Part shown: positions 53,375-61,982 of the stretch, piece by piece
Layout of the letters: each line of letters begins with the position of its first letter
Position numbering within the stretch: the stretch's first letter is position 1
Source: Crossiella cryophila
GTDB lineage: Bacteria > Actinomycetota > Actinomycetes > Mycobacteriales > Pseudonocardiaceae
Direction of reading: 5' to 3'
Assembly (NCBI RefSeq): GCF_014204915.1
Contig: NZ_JACHMH010000001.1
Span: 9,213,501-9,277,500, forward strand
Length of the DNA: 64,000 nt
Translations under genes and position numbers: made by a program
The notes under the pieces: generated by a model
Database searches by the model: none
The model's input: the letters and a program-made list of their open reading frames with translations, nothing else
What the model was told of the DNA's origin: nothing

Positions 53375-55141
53375 TCAGCCGAGCACACGGTCCTGGCCGA
53401 TCGCGTCTTCGAGTACCTGCTGCACCAGCAGTGGAAGCTGGTCAACTCGATCGGGCGATACCGTCACGACTACCGGAACAACTCGGCGGAGTTGCCGCTG
53501 AATCGCCTCGCCCACGCCAATGGCCACCACCAACACGTCCTCATCGATCTTCGAGACCTGGGCGGCACTGCTGACGAGGTCGCCGTCGTCGAGGCAGGCA
53601 TCCGTGATGATCAACAGCAGGCGCCGTGTCCGGCGATCGGCTTCGACCCTCGCGAACTGCGCTGCCGCCCAGGCGACCGCTGGGGCCAACCGGGTTTGCA
53701 CACCGCTGGCCTGCGCCTGTGCCAACCATTCCTGAACGTTGGCAACAGACGCGCTGTCGGCGAGGTCGCGGATGACCATGACCTTGCCGGCGAAACCGGC
53801 TATCCCGATGGCGGCAAGACCATCGAGTTCGCCCACCGAGTTCACCAGCGCCGCCGCCGCGGCATGCGCCGCGGGCGCGGGCTTCGGCCCGGTCTCGGGA
53901 TCAAGCATCGAGGCCGAGCAGTCCAGCAGGAGGACACACTGCAGGCGGTGCAGCCGACTGGATTTTAGACGGTCGAGCCAGATCCGCGGGGCGTGCTCGA
54001 CCTGGTAGTGAGCGTTGAGGTAGACGCGGCCGGCTTGCCGCTCCAGGTCCAGCCGAGGTCCCGAGCTACTGGGGCAGCGTCGCCGCGCGGGCGCGGTGAG
54101 CAGCGGCCGGAGCACTGCGGCGAACTGCTGAGTCAGCACCGGCACCAGATCCACCCACCGCCTGACTACCTCAAGGATGACAGGATCGGCCTGCTGCCGC
54201 GCCCATTCCTCTGGCGGGAGCACCAGCTCGGCGTAGTTCTGCGGGCCGCGCTGCTCGTGATAGATCTGCATCACCGCTCGCCGATACCCTTGGTGGTCAA
54301 CAGCTTCGCGGAGGAAGCGAAGCAGATCACCTCTGGGCCGAGGCCGGCCTTCCGGAGAGTTCCGGCCGATGCAGTGCGCTGGGTGCGAGGTGGCGTGCAG
54401 GTGATCAAGCAGCTGCCGCTCGAACTCCTCGCGGCTGGTGTGTTCTCCTTCCTCACCATCGTGCTCGCGCTGCCGCACCCATTCCCACAGAACGTTGATC
54501 AACTCCTCGCCCATGGTCGCCGCGTGATGCCAGGACGTATGCCTGGCCCGGACCAGGATCGAGGCGATCTCCGGCCAGACCGCGGCGAAGACGGGGTCGG
54601 CCGGGCTGTCGGTCTCGGAGCCGTCATCACGCCGCAGCCGACCACAACGCATGATCAGCATGCCCCAGGCCAGCAACCGTTGGGCGTCCCGGACAGCCGA
54701 GGAACCTGCGGCTGCGTCGGCTGGTTCGCCGTAGGGCTCTAGTAGGCACAGGTAGGCCAATTCCCGGTTCAGCGGCCAGTGGGACAGGGTGTCCAGTATG
54801 GGCAGGTGATCGCCGCGGATGTCGGCCAGGATGTTGGCGATGACCCCGCGGAGGGTGTTCGCCGGTTGCGGCCGGTAGCCCTGGGTGTGTTCCCAGGCGT
54901 GCATCGCTTCGTGACCGGCCAGGTAGGAGATCATCTGGTACGGCAGCGTGCCGGCCAGCTCCTGCCACACCGGGTGGAAATGCCCGGCCGCAAGAACCTG
55001 GCTGACCGGAAAGGCCACGGTGAAGCCCAGCGGGTTCGCCCTGGTGGAGGGTTGCCCAGATGGGGTGACGAACACCCGATGGCCCGGCACGATCATGCCG
55101 AAGACCCGACGCAGGACACCCTCGTACTCAGGCTCAGTCAC
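53375..55141 (-). CDS. Metallopeptidase-like (DUF2201_N) and VWA-domain protein
   Basis: A 588-residue protein. The N-terminal part has the zinc-peptidase-like helix SYLAGHEAMHAWEHTQGY (HEAMH near residue 77) and a downstream NILADIRGDHLPIL that could give the third ligand, as in DUF2201_N. Residues about 395-560 form a VWA-like domain with the MIDAS DCSAS (VLLLDCSASMLDPETG, about 405) and RRLLLIITDACLDDGD. VWA proteins of this kind work with MoxR-type ATPases, here the gene just upstream. GTG 55141 overlaps that gene's stop (GTGA). The pair probably forms a chaperone/protease-like module; its substrate is unknown, with the NB-ARC or DnaB-like products as candidates. Confidence 0.85.
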   Translation of the reverse strand: MTEPEYEGVLRRVFGMIVPGHRVFVTPSGQPSTRANPLGFTVAFPVSQVLAAGHFHPVWQELAGTLPYQMISYLAGHEAMHAWEHTQGYRPQPANTLRGVIANILADIRGDHLPILDTLSHWPLNRELAYLCLLEPYGEPADAAAGSSAVRDAQRLLAWGMLIMRCGRLRRDDGSETDSPADPVFAAVWPEIASILVRARHTSWHHAATMGEELINVLWEWVRQREHDGEEGEHTSREEFERQLLDHLHATSHPAHCIGRNSPEGRPRPRGDLLRFLREAVDHQGYRRAVMQIYHEQRGPQNYAELVLPPEEWARQQADPVILEVVRRWVDLVPVLTQQFAAVLRPLLTAPARRRCPSSSGPRLDLERQAGRVYLNAHYQVEHAPRIWLDRLKSSRLHRLQCVLLLDCSASMLDPETGPKPAPAAHAAAAALVNSVGELDGLAAIGIAGFAGKVMVIRDLADSASVANVQEWLAQAQASGVQTRLAPAVAWAAAQFARVEADRRTRRLLLIITDACLDDGDLVSSAAQVSKIDEDVLVVAIGVGEAIQRQLRRVVPVVVTVSPDRVDQLPLLVQQVLEDAIGQDRVLG

Positions 55142-56619
55142 TCGACGGTGCCTCCGATCTCCGGGAAGGCGGCTTGGAGCTGCTGGTCGGAGACCAGCGA
55201 GCTGAACGGCAGGTGGGAGACCTTCGGGGTGCCCCACCCCTCCAGCCCGTGCACCAGGGACAGCGCGTGCAGCGCCAGCGCCGGATCGCGCGGCAACTTG
55301 CCGGCGAAGACCGCCACGGCGATCTCGTTGGCCGGTTCACCGAAGGCGCGCCGCTCGACCGCTTCCCGCACCGCGCGGCTGCCCCAGGAATACCGGGCGG
55401 CCAACACCTGATTCCGGTTGAGCAGACAGGCTGTCCGGGCGGTGAGGTCGGCGAACTTCTCCAGCTCCTCCAGCGCTGTGTCCAGTGTGGAGGCACAAGC
55501 CAGTCCGCGGTGGACAAGCTCCTGGAGAACACGAGCACCGGCCTGGTAGGCATCCCTGGCAAGGCAATCCCGGTGGAGTTGCGTCACCGGCAACACCGTC
55601 CACCGCTCCAGCCACTTCGCACCGAAGTCGACACTCGGCCGGTTCGTCGTCCCGGCGATGAGGACCCGCGGATCGATCGCAACATCGATCGCGCCACCGG
55701 TGATCGGGTAGTACGCCTGCAACCTGGCCGCGGTCGGGTTGAGCAGCGGTTCGATGGCATCGAGCACGTCCATCCGGTCGGCCCACCGGTGCAGGTCCAC
55801 CAGTTCAATCACGCACGGGTGCTGGATCGCCTCGACGAGCAGGCTGTGGTGCAGCACCGTGGCCCCGCCTTCCAACCCGATGCGGAACAGCTCGATCTGC
55901 TCGGGGGTGTTGATCGTCAGGTAGGGCACGCCGCGGTTGGCGGCGATCCGGGCCAGCGTCGCGGACTTGCCGGTCCCGGATGGCCCGGCGAGCAGGAAGA
56001 CCCGGCGGCCCAGAGCCGTGAGGTTCTCCAGCTGCTGTTCGACCGCCTCGTTGGTGACCGCGTCGGTGAGCGAGCAAGGGTCCGGGACGCGCTCGCCCAG
56101 CTCCCGCGACCACCGGGCCGGCGGCCGCAGTGGTGGGACCTGGATGGGCACGAGCGCGCTGGATGCCTTCTGCCAGCGCATGCTCGCTGGGAAGAACACC
56201 AGCCGGTGCTCGTCGGCGAAGTCGGCTGCCGAGGGCTCGCCCATGCCGAGTGTGAACTCGGCGATGTTGTCGACGGCCTCACGCACCGCCGCCCCTGCCT
56301 GTCCGTCGAGTTGGGTGCCGGCTTCCAGGAGGGCTTGGTGGTGTGCGCACGGGAGGATGGGACATTCGGCGCAGTACAGGCCGATTCCGGTGGGCTGGTA
56401 CATCAGCGCGAACTCCGGCTTGGCGAGTTCGCCCTGGCCGTGGTGGATGAGGATCCGGATGGTGGTGTCCGGCGCGGTCGTGCAGGGGCTGGTGAAGCTC
56501 GCGGTCAGCTCGACCACGCTGGTGTCGGTGGTGTCGAGGATCCAGGCCGAGCTGTCGTGTAGCTGGCGCCAGAGGGCCTTGGCCTTGCGTCGTCGGACCA
56601 GGTACTTGATTCCGTTCAT
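55138..56619 (-). CDS. AAA+ (MoxR-like) ATPase with N-terminal SWIM-like zinc motif
   Basis: A 493-residue protein. Residues 83-93 read CAECPILPCAH (CxxC-x4-CxH), followed by HQALLEAG, close to a SWIM zinc finger. Upstream strands (VVELTASFTS, TTIRILIHHG) fit that domain. The AAA+ core has Walker A LLAGPSGTGKSATLARIAAN (about residue 211), a Walker B-like HPCVIELVDLHRWADRMDVL in which the usual DE is replaced (VDLH), and sensor 1 RVLIAGTTNRPSVDF. ATP hydrolysis may therefore be weak. ATG 56619 is preceded by the 16-bp leader shared with the Crp gene. It is coupled to the VWA gene by GTGA. SWIM, MoxR and VWA genes are known to cluster; here SWIM and AAA are fused. Confidence 0.83.
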   Translation of the reverse strand: MNGIKYLVRRRKAKALWRQLHDSSAWILDTTDTSVVELTASFTSPCTTAPDTTIRILIHHGQGELAKPEFALMYQPTGIGLYCAECPILPCAHHQALLEAGTQLDGQAGAAVREAVDNIAEFTLGMGEPSAADFADEHRLVFFPASMRWQKASSALVPIQVPPLRPPARWSRELGERVPDPCSLTDAVTNEAVEQQLENLTALGRRVFLLAGPSGTGKSATLARIAANRGVPYLTINTPEQIELFRIGLEGGATVLHHSLLVEAIQHPCVIELVDLHRWADRMDVLDAIEPLLNPTAARLQAYYPITGGAIDVAIDPRVLIAGTTNRPSVDFGAKWLERWTVLPVTQLHRDCLARDAYQAGARVLQELVHRGLACASTLDTALEELEKFADLTARTACLLNRNQVLAARYSWGSRAVREAVERRAFGEPANEIAVAVFAGKLPRDPALALHALSLVHGLEGWGTPKVSHLPFSSLVSDQQLQAAFPEIGGTVE

Positions 56620-56623
56620 GATG

Positions 56624-56639
56624 TGCCCTGGCACGCCAG
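56624..56639 (-). repeat. 16-bp leader motif before the AAA+ start codon
   Basis: On the minus strand CTGGCGTGCCAGGGCA ends four bases before ATGAACG. It is identical in sequence and spacing to the Crp gene leader at 52425-52440, and no third copy was noticed in the window. Confidence 0.75.
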
Positions 56640-56786
56640 AACCCCGCGGTCGCCGGACCGGGGGTCGCCAGGGGGTGCACCGCCTTCCAGCGGAGTGCGG
56701 GAACGCCCTGGCGTGGGCGCCGGTTTCGGGTACGCGTTGTTGAGCTGTCAACGTGCGGGTCCGCGGCTGAGCGCGGACACCAGCTC

Positions 56787-56797
56787 AGGTAACGCGC
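56787..56797. promoter_or_regulatory. Island motif, site B (half-site)
   Basis: AGGTAACGCGC lies between the AAA+ gene (start 56619, minus) and the NB-ARC gene (start 56903, plus). It matches the left half of site C exactly. The mirrored TTACCT half is missing, so only one half-site is present. It could serve either gene. Confidence 0.5.
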
Positions 56798-56902
56798 CGG
56801 CCGAGACCGGTGCCGGAACGTTGGCAGTGAGGCTGTCGTCCATGCGGGTGGTCGTGTTCGGCGACGTGCCGATCATGGCTCTTAGTCGACACACTCGGTG
56901 GC

Positions 56903-59050
56903 ATGACGGACACGGGGGGTGTGCGTAACCAGGTCGGCGGCGGCGACCTTGGCGCCGTGGTGCAGGCCGGGACAATCCAGCACCTGTCCTTCGCCGGAAC
57001 AGGCTCGCCGCAGGCGGTACCCCGGCAGTTGCCGTTGGCGGTCCGGGGGTTCACCGGTCGCAGCGAACATCTAGCCGCCCTCGACGCCCTACTGCCGGAC
57101 ACCAATCAGGACACCGGCGGCGCGGTGGTGATCTCCGCGGTCGACGGCACTGCCGGAGTCGGCAAGACCGCCTTAGCAGTGCAATGGGCGCACCGAGTCC
57201 AGCACCGCTTCCCTGAGGGCACTCTCTTTGCCAACCTTCGTGGCTACGGCCCTGGCACACCGGCAACGCCGGAGGAGGTGCTAGCCGGATTTCTGCACGC
57301 GCTCGGTATTCCGGCCGAACGTATCCCGCCCGGAGTAGACGCCCAGGCCGGGGTGTATCGTTCTGTATTGGCTGGTCGGCGAGTGCTGATCGTGCTGGAT
57401 AACGCGAACGCAGTTGCTCAAGTTCGCCCCCTGCTGCCGGGCAGCTCCGGGTGCCTGGTGTTGATTACAAGCAGGGCGAGTTTGACAGGCCTGGTGATTG
57501 GGGAGTCCGCTACCCGCCTCACTCTTGATCTGCTCACACCCAGTGAATCATTGCACCTGTTGGGCGAAGCTCTTGGCGCGGACCGCGTCAAGGGCGAACC
57601 CGATGCAGTCAATGCCCTAATTCGTTGCTGCGCCAGGTTGCCGCTGGCACTACGAATCGCTGCTGGCCAGGCCGCTGCTCATGCACATACCACGATTGCC
57701 GAGCTGGTCGCTGAAATGGCCGACGATCGGTCGCGCCTGGACACCCTCAGTGCTACCGGAGACGAGTCGCTAGCCGTCCGGGCAGTTTTCGACTGGTCCT
57801 ATCACCAACTCACACCTGAACAGGCTTGCCTGTTCAGGCGCCTCGGGCTGCACCCAGGCCCTGAAATCAGCCTGCATGTCGCTGCCACAACAGGCGAATT
57901 GGGCCTTATGGAGGCTCGTCGATTGATGAACGCGCTCATCGGAGCTCACCTGATCCAGCAAGTAGCTCGTGATCGCTATCGTTTCCATGACCTTTTGCGC
58001 GCATACGCTGCGGACCGAGCTGAAGTCGAAGACACTCCTGCGGACCGAATCCGTATCCGTCGAGCCTTAGTCCAGTGGTACGCCCATCACGCCAAGACTG
58101 CGTTCCTTGCCAGGAATCCTGCGTTCTCTGAATGGTATCCGGCGCTCAAGATACCGACGTCAACTTACCCAGAAATGAAGTTTGACGGAGCCTCCAATGC
58201 TTCTGCATGGATGGAAACAGAGGTAGAGAACCTGATTTCCGCCATGCATCAAGCCGTAAGCTGCAATCTGCATCAGATAACTCTGCTGATATCCACGTCA
58301 ATTTGGAGCTTTCTGCATCAGCAGGGTCGACGCGCAACTATGATCGAACTTGACCAAATCAGCTTGAAGGTCGCACGCGGTATGGGAGACAGTCTTGCCG
58401 AATATCACGCCTTAAGCCTTCTAGGTGAGACGCTGGCGGCAGTCTCAAGATTCGATGAATCGTTCGCCGTGTACCAACAGTGTTTGATCATGGCGCGAGA
58501 TTCGCGTGACTCGTGGCGCGAGGCGGCCGCTTTACTCTCCCTGGGGCACTGGTTCAATCGACAGAAAAAGTATGGCGAGGCACTAAACCACCTTCGGGCA
58601 GCTCTTCCGATGAGTCGTGGCGCCCAACAAGGGCGACTGGAAGGTACGATCGAGGGAAATTTGAGTACTTCCAATGCTGGCCTGGGAAATTTCCGGCAGG
58701 CCCTCCTTCATGCCGAGCGTGAGCTTCCCCTCCGGCGCCAGGCAGGTGACAGGCAGGGTGAGTTGCTGGCATTGCGACACATGGCGCGAGCACATCAGGG
58801 GCTAGATGCTCACGACGAAGCAATTTCCTTATGTGAACGCGCATTGGAAATCGACCATGAGTTCGTCAGAGAGAAGGCCGAGATCCTCGAAACGGTCGGA
58901 CAATCTTTGTGTCACACAGGCCAGACCGGCCGGGCGATCGCCTTCTGGCAGGAGGCTCTATCAATCTTCGAAGCTCTCGGAGACGGCGAAGCGGTGGAGC
59001 TACGGGGCCGTCTGCTTGAACTGAAGGCAACGTTGAACAAGGGAAACTGA
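56903..59050 (+). CDS. NB-ARC/TPR STAND protein
   Basis: A 715-residue STAND ATPase. Residues 8-30 carry the NQVGGGDLGAVVQAGTIQHL motif, typical of the N-terminus of actinobacterial NB-ARC proteins. The NB-ARC domain has GFTGRSEHLAALDALL, Walker A AVDGTAGVGKTALAVQWAH (about residue 88), Walker B GRRVLIVLDNANAV, GSSGCLVLITSR and CCARLPLALRIAAGQAA, ending in the winged-helix and MHD-like FHDLLRAYAADRAE. Residues about 400-700 are TPR-like helical repeats. There is no DNA-binding or toxin domain. From about 57400 the third codon positions become noticeably AT-richer than in neighbours, suggesting transfer. It resembles AfsR/SARP regulators without their DNA-binding domain and may be a sensor in the island. 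Confidence 0.88.
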   Translation: MTDTGGVRNQVGGGDLGAVVQAGTIQHLSFAGTGSPQAVPRQLPLAVRGFTGRSEHLAALDALLPDTNQDTGGAVVISAVDGTAGVGKTALAVQWAHRVQHRFPEGTLFANLRGYGPGTPATPEEVLAGFLHALGIPAERIPPGVDAQAGVYRSVLAGRRVLIVLDNANAVAQVRPLLPGSSGCLVLITSRASLTGLVIGESATRLTLDLLTPSESLHLLGEALGADRVKGEPDAVNALIRCCARLPLALRIAAGQAAAHAHTTIAELVAEMADDRSRLDTLSATGDESLAVRAVFDWSYHQLTPEQACLFRRLGLHPGPEISLHVAATTGELGLMEARRLMNALIGAHLIQQVARDRYRFHDLLRAYAADRAEVEDTPADRIRIRRALVQWYAHHAKTAFLARNPAFSEWYPALKIPTSTYPEMKFDGASNASAWMETEVENLISAMHQAVSCNLHQITLLISTSIWSFLHQQGRRATMIELDQISLKVARGMGDSLAEYHALSLLGETLAAVSRFDESFAVYQQCLIMARDSRDSWREAAALLSLGHWFNRQKKYGEALNHLRAALPMSRGAQQGRLEGTIEGNLSTSNAGLGNFRQALLHAERELPLRRQAGDRQGELLALRHMARAHQGLDAHDEAISLCERALEIDHEFVREKAEILETVGQSLCHTGQTGRAIAFWQEALSIFEALGDGEAVELRGRLLELKATLNKGN

Positions 59051-59094
59051 GCCCACTATTCCTGTTGTCTCATGATTCTGACCACAGGGGCCGG

Positions 59095-59388
59095 TCAACT
59101 TTCTTCTCCTTGCGGACCTGCGACATTAAGGGCGGCAGCTAACCTGTCGGCCAGAAACAGAAACCCATTCGAGGAAACTTTGTACGTCTGGCCGATGAGG
59201 CTAAGTGGAGTCTCTAGCCAATAGCGCCACTCTGCCTCTGAAGTGTTCTCGTAAGTGGAGTGGTTGCCGACTACCAGGTCATCGAGTTCGGCTTGCATAC
59301 GGTCGGTGCGGAGCCACTCAGGTGACGAGGGTAGCTGGCATGGGGGTGGGGCGCCGCCCGTCACCCGAACCCCGACAGGCGAGGTCAT
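59095..59388 (-). CDS. Small hypothetical protein
   Basis: A 97-residue protein from ATG 59388 with no recognised domain. The C-terminal two thirds (WLRTDRMQAELDDLVVGNHS, then WRYWLETPLSLIGQTYKVSS and NGFLFLADRLAAALNVAG) looks like a folded helical protein and has ordinary codon use. The N-terminus is Pro-rich and the start is uncertain; no SD is visible. It follows the DnaB-like gene by 55 bp on the same strand and may be in its operon. Overall GC resembles the NB-ARC gene, not the neighbours further right. Confidence 0.5.
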   Translation of the reverse strand: MTSPVGVRVTGGAPPPCQLPSSPEWLRTDRMQAELDDLVVGNHSTYENTSEAEWRYWLETPLSLIGQTYKVSSNGFLFLADRLAAALNVAGPQGEES

Positions 59389-59443
59389 GGGAAACAGGCG
59401 GCGTCCATGGCGAGCTGTCCTTGAGCGACACAGCAGAGGACGA

Positions 59444-61093
59444 TCAGGGTTTGGCGGGTTCCGGCTGCCAGGCGGCCACCGTGGAGTCGACCGGGACCCA
59501 CACCTCCCGCGCCACCTCCACCGTGCCGTCAGCATGCTCGGATGCGGGCGGGTTCAGCACGTAGCTGGGCAGTGACCACAAACGGGTCACGTGCTCCTCC
59601 GCCTGGTCCACCAGCACCTCCTCGACCTGGTCGACCGATGGAAGGTCCCGGGCGGGTGTGCGGTCGCCAGGGAACTCGAACTTGCCGCCGACGAACCGCA
59701 ACGGCAGTTGCCGGGTGGCCACCGAGCGGCCGGAGATCCGCAGGATTGCCTGTTCGGGTGGGTGGATGCGGCCTTCGTGGTCGCGGGCGAGCATGCAGAA
59801 CACGCTGGCCGTCTCGAACGTCGAGCGGGCGCCGTTGACCTCGGTCGGTGCCGGGGGTTCCAGCGGTGGCCGGTGGGTTTGACCGGTGCGTGGGTCGGTG
59901 GTGACCCGGGGTGTGGGTTCGCGGCGGGCGTTGACCTGCTCGCACACCACCACGTTGCTCGACAGGCCGGCCAGGTCGGTGAACTGGCGGCCGCCCAGGC
60001 CGAACCAGCCGGGGTCGAAGACCCGGAGGCTGGTGTCGGCACCGCGGATGAACTCCTCACAGACGGTGAAGTCTGTGCCGGAGGCCAGCATCGAGGTCAG
60101 GTAGTCCACGAAGCAGGCCGCCAGCCAGCAGTCGGCGATCGGCAGGCCGTGTTGCTCAGACCAGCGAAGGTTGGCCACGGCGAAACGGCGGATCTCCGCC
60201 TTGAACGCGGCCAGCCGCTTGGCCGGATCGCTTCCGGCGCGGGCGAAGAACTCCTTGCCGAACAACAGGAACCTCGGCCGCCCCAGCGGAGTGGGTGCGA
60301 AGACCTGCTCCGGGTCGGGCAGGTACTGCTGCAGCCGCCCTAGCAGTTCAGCGCGGGTCATCTCGGTGCAGAAGAACACCACCTGTGCCTCCGGCGCCAC
60401 CAGCGCAGCCGCCAGGACCAGGCGGGTCGCCCACCAGCAGGCCAAGGCGGTCTTGCCGACCTTGGTCCGCGCGCCCAGCAACACCAACTCACCCAGCCAG
60501 TCGCCGCGTTGGTGCAACAGGATGTCCAGCTCGGGGTGCACGGGGAAACCGCGGCCGGTGCCGTGGACCTCCATCTCTCGCCGCAGGACCTCGGCGGCGT
60601 GTTCGGCGTAGGGGTCGGCGGCGACCCACTGGTCGTCGTCGGTGCGCACCACATCGAGTAGCTCGTGCACGGCTTCCCCGGCGCGGTCGTTGTCGCCGGA
60701 GCGGTAGTGGTGGGCGATCGTGCGGATCAGCGTGTCGAAGCGACGGTGCCGGGCGCGGCGGCTGACCAGCGCGGCCAGCACCTCCACCTCGTCCGGGCAG
60801 GCCGGCAGTTGCGGATGGCGTTGCTCGGTCTCGCTGTCCCAGGCCGCCAGGGCCCGGTCCAGGTGTGGGTGCAGGCCCTGGTCGAGGTTGTAGCGGATGC
60901 CGACCGTGGCCAGCTGGGGGTGGGTCGCCCGGATTTCGCGGAGGCGGTCGAAGGCCCGGCCCAGGCCGGGGTCGGCGAACTCCTCGCTTCCGCGGACCAC
61001 GAGCCCGGTGCGCCCGTCAGCCAGGGACGGATCTCGCACCAGACAAGCGGTCAGCAGTAGTTCTTCGCGGTCGCTCGCCGAGTCGGCGTCCAT
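59444..61093 (-). CDS. DnaB-like replicative-helicase homologue (RecA fold)
   Basis: A 549-residue protein. The N-terminal ~100 residues resemble DnaB_N (ASDREELLLTACLVRDPSLA, then FADPGLGRAFDRLREIRATH). The C-terminal RecA-fold motor has Walker A VLLGARTKVGKTALACWWAT (about residue 212) and a Walker B/DYL motif LAACFVDYLTSMLASGTDFT (about 329). A VVVCEQVNARRE stretch corresponds to the DnaB SQLNR motif, then VNGARSTFETASVFCMLARD corresponds to DnaB H4. It is not the chromosomal DnaB: it diverges strongly and sits among accessory genes. ATG 61093 has GGAGA upstream. A 14-bp perfect inverted repeat lies about 110 bp upstream. Possible roles are element replication or DNA sensing in a defence complex. 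Confidence 0.82.
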   Translation of the reverse strand: MDADSASDREELLLTACLVRDPSLADGRTGLVVRGSEEFADPGLGRAFDRLREIRATHPQLATVGIRYNLDQGLHPHLDRALAAWDSETEQRHPQLPACPDEVEVLAALVSRRARHRRFDTLIRTIAHHYRSGDNDRAGEAVHELLDVVRTDDDQWVAADPYAEHAAEVLRREMEVHGTGRGFPVHPELDILLHQRGDWLGELVLLGARTKVGKTALACWWATRLVLAAALVAPEAQVVFFCTEMTRAELLGRLQQYLPDPEQVFAPTPLGRPRFLLFGKEFFARAGSDPAKRLAAFKAEIRRFAVANLRWSEQHGLPIADCWLAACFVDYLTSMLASGTDFTVCEEFIRGADTSLRVFDPGWFGLGGRQFTDLAGLSSNVVVCEQVNARREPTPRVTTDPRTGQTHRPPLEPPAPTEVNGARSTFETASVFCMLARDHEGRIHPPEQAILRISGRSVATRQLPLRFVGGKFEFPGDRTPARDLPSVDQVEEVLVDQAEEHVTRLWSLPSYVLNPPASEHADGTVEVAREVWVPVDSTVAAWQPEPAKP

Positions 61094-61203
61094 GCGCTGT
61101 CTCCGTCTCTTGTGGACGGCCGGGACCGCGATGCGGCCGGGCGGCCGCGTCTCTGCTGTGTGGAGTTGCCAAAGGACAGACCTTGGACCCATACGGGTCC
61201 ACG

Positions 61204-61240
61204 CCGTGGCAGGTAACGCGCCGCGTGTTACCTGCCACGG
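61204..61240. promoter_or_regulatory. Island palindrome, site C, between the DnaB-like gene and the 61356 operon
   Basis: CCGTGGCAGGTAAC (61204-61217) and GTTACCTGCCACGG (61227-61240) are perfect 14-bp complements around GCGCCGCGT. The inner part AGGTAACGCG...CGTGTTACCT is the island motif. Its place between divergent starts (61093 and 61356) fits an operator for both. A transcribed hairpin is the alternative. Confidence 0.75.
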
Positions 61241-61355
61241 TGTCCGACCGGTGGACGGCTGAGCGCTACCGCGCGCAGTCCGCCCCGGCCGGGTGGGCTG
61301 CCGTGCGCCGCCTCGGGCGCCACCGACACGTGAGGTGCAGGAAGGAAGGAGCGCC

Positions 61356-61982
61356 ATGAGTCACAAGAACGTGCCCTCGTGGTCGCACCCCGGGGTGATC
61401 ATCGGCGTGGGCAGCACACCGGAGGGCCGTGGCCACGGCAACTACTGGCTCAACAAGATCGGTCCCCGGCACTGGCAGTGGATCGGAGCCAATCCGCGCC
61501 ACGGCACCTACCACCACGGCGCCGCGTGGGCAGTCGCGGTCGGCGGCCTGCCGCCGCAGGCCGAACTCGACAGCAAACGGCACGCGCTGTTCCTGCTGTG
61601 GGGACGGCCCGAGCTGCGCGCGGGCGAGCCGGTGGCCACCGCCGACATCGACGAGGTCGAAGCCGTGCTGGCCAAGCTCGCCCGGCAGGAGTCGGCAGTC
61701 CTGGATCCGGCGCGGCCGGACATGGTCCCGGTGCTCGACGTGCTCTTCCGCGCCCAGTACGGCGGCGTGCACTCCTGGATCTCGGCCCGGCACGGCGACC
61801 TGCTCGCCGTACACCAGGACGAGGACCCGGGCTTGCCGCGGATCCGCTCCCGACTCGCCGAAGCGCACCTGCTGGCCGAGTGGGCGAGCGAGGACGGGAT
61901 CAAGTGGGCCAAGCCGGCCACCCGTATCGACGAAACCGCCGCGGTACAGGAGACCGCGGTCGTCGAGGAGGTGCGGTCATGA
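61356..61982 (+). CDS. Unknown protein, first gene of the 61.4-63.7 kb operon
   Basis: A 208-residue protein. A His/Trp-rich N-terminus (HPGVIIGVGSTPEGRGHGNY, then WLNKIGPRHWQWIGANPRHG) is followed by a helical acidic part (ADIDEVEAVLAKLARQESAV). No family is recognised. GAAGGAAGGA precedes ATG 61356 and the stop overlaps the next ATG (ATGA), so it is a genuine coupled gene. It starts divergently from the DnaB-like gene across site C. Confidence 0.8.
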   Translation: MSHKNVPSWSHPGVIIGVGSTPEGRGHGNYWLNKIGPRHWQWIGANPRHGTYHHGAAWAVAVGGLPPQAELDSKRHALFLLWGRPELRAGEPVATADIDEVEAVLAKLARQESAVLDPARPDMVPVLDVLFRAQYGGVHSWISARHGDLLAVHQDEDPGLPRIRSRLAEAHLLAEWASEDGIKWAKPATRIDETAAVQETAVVEEVRS

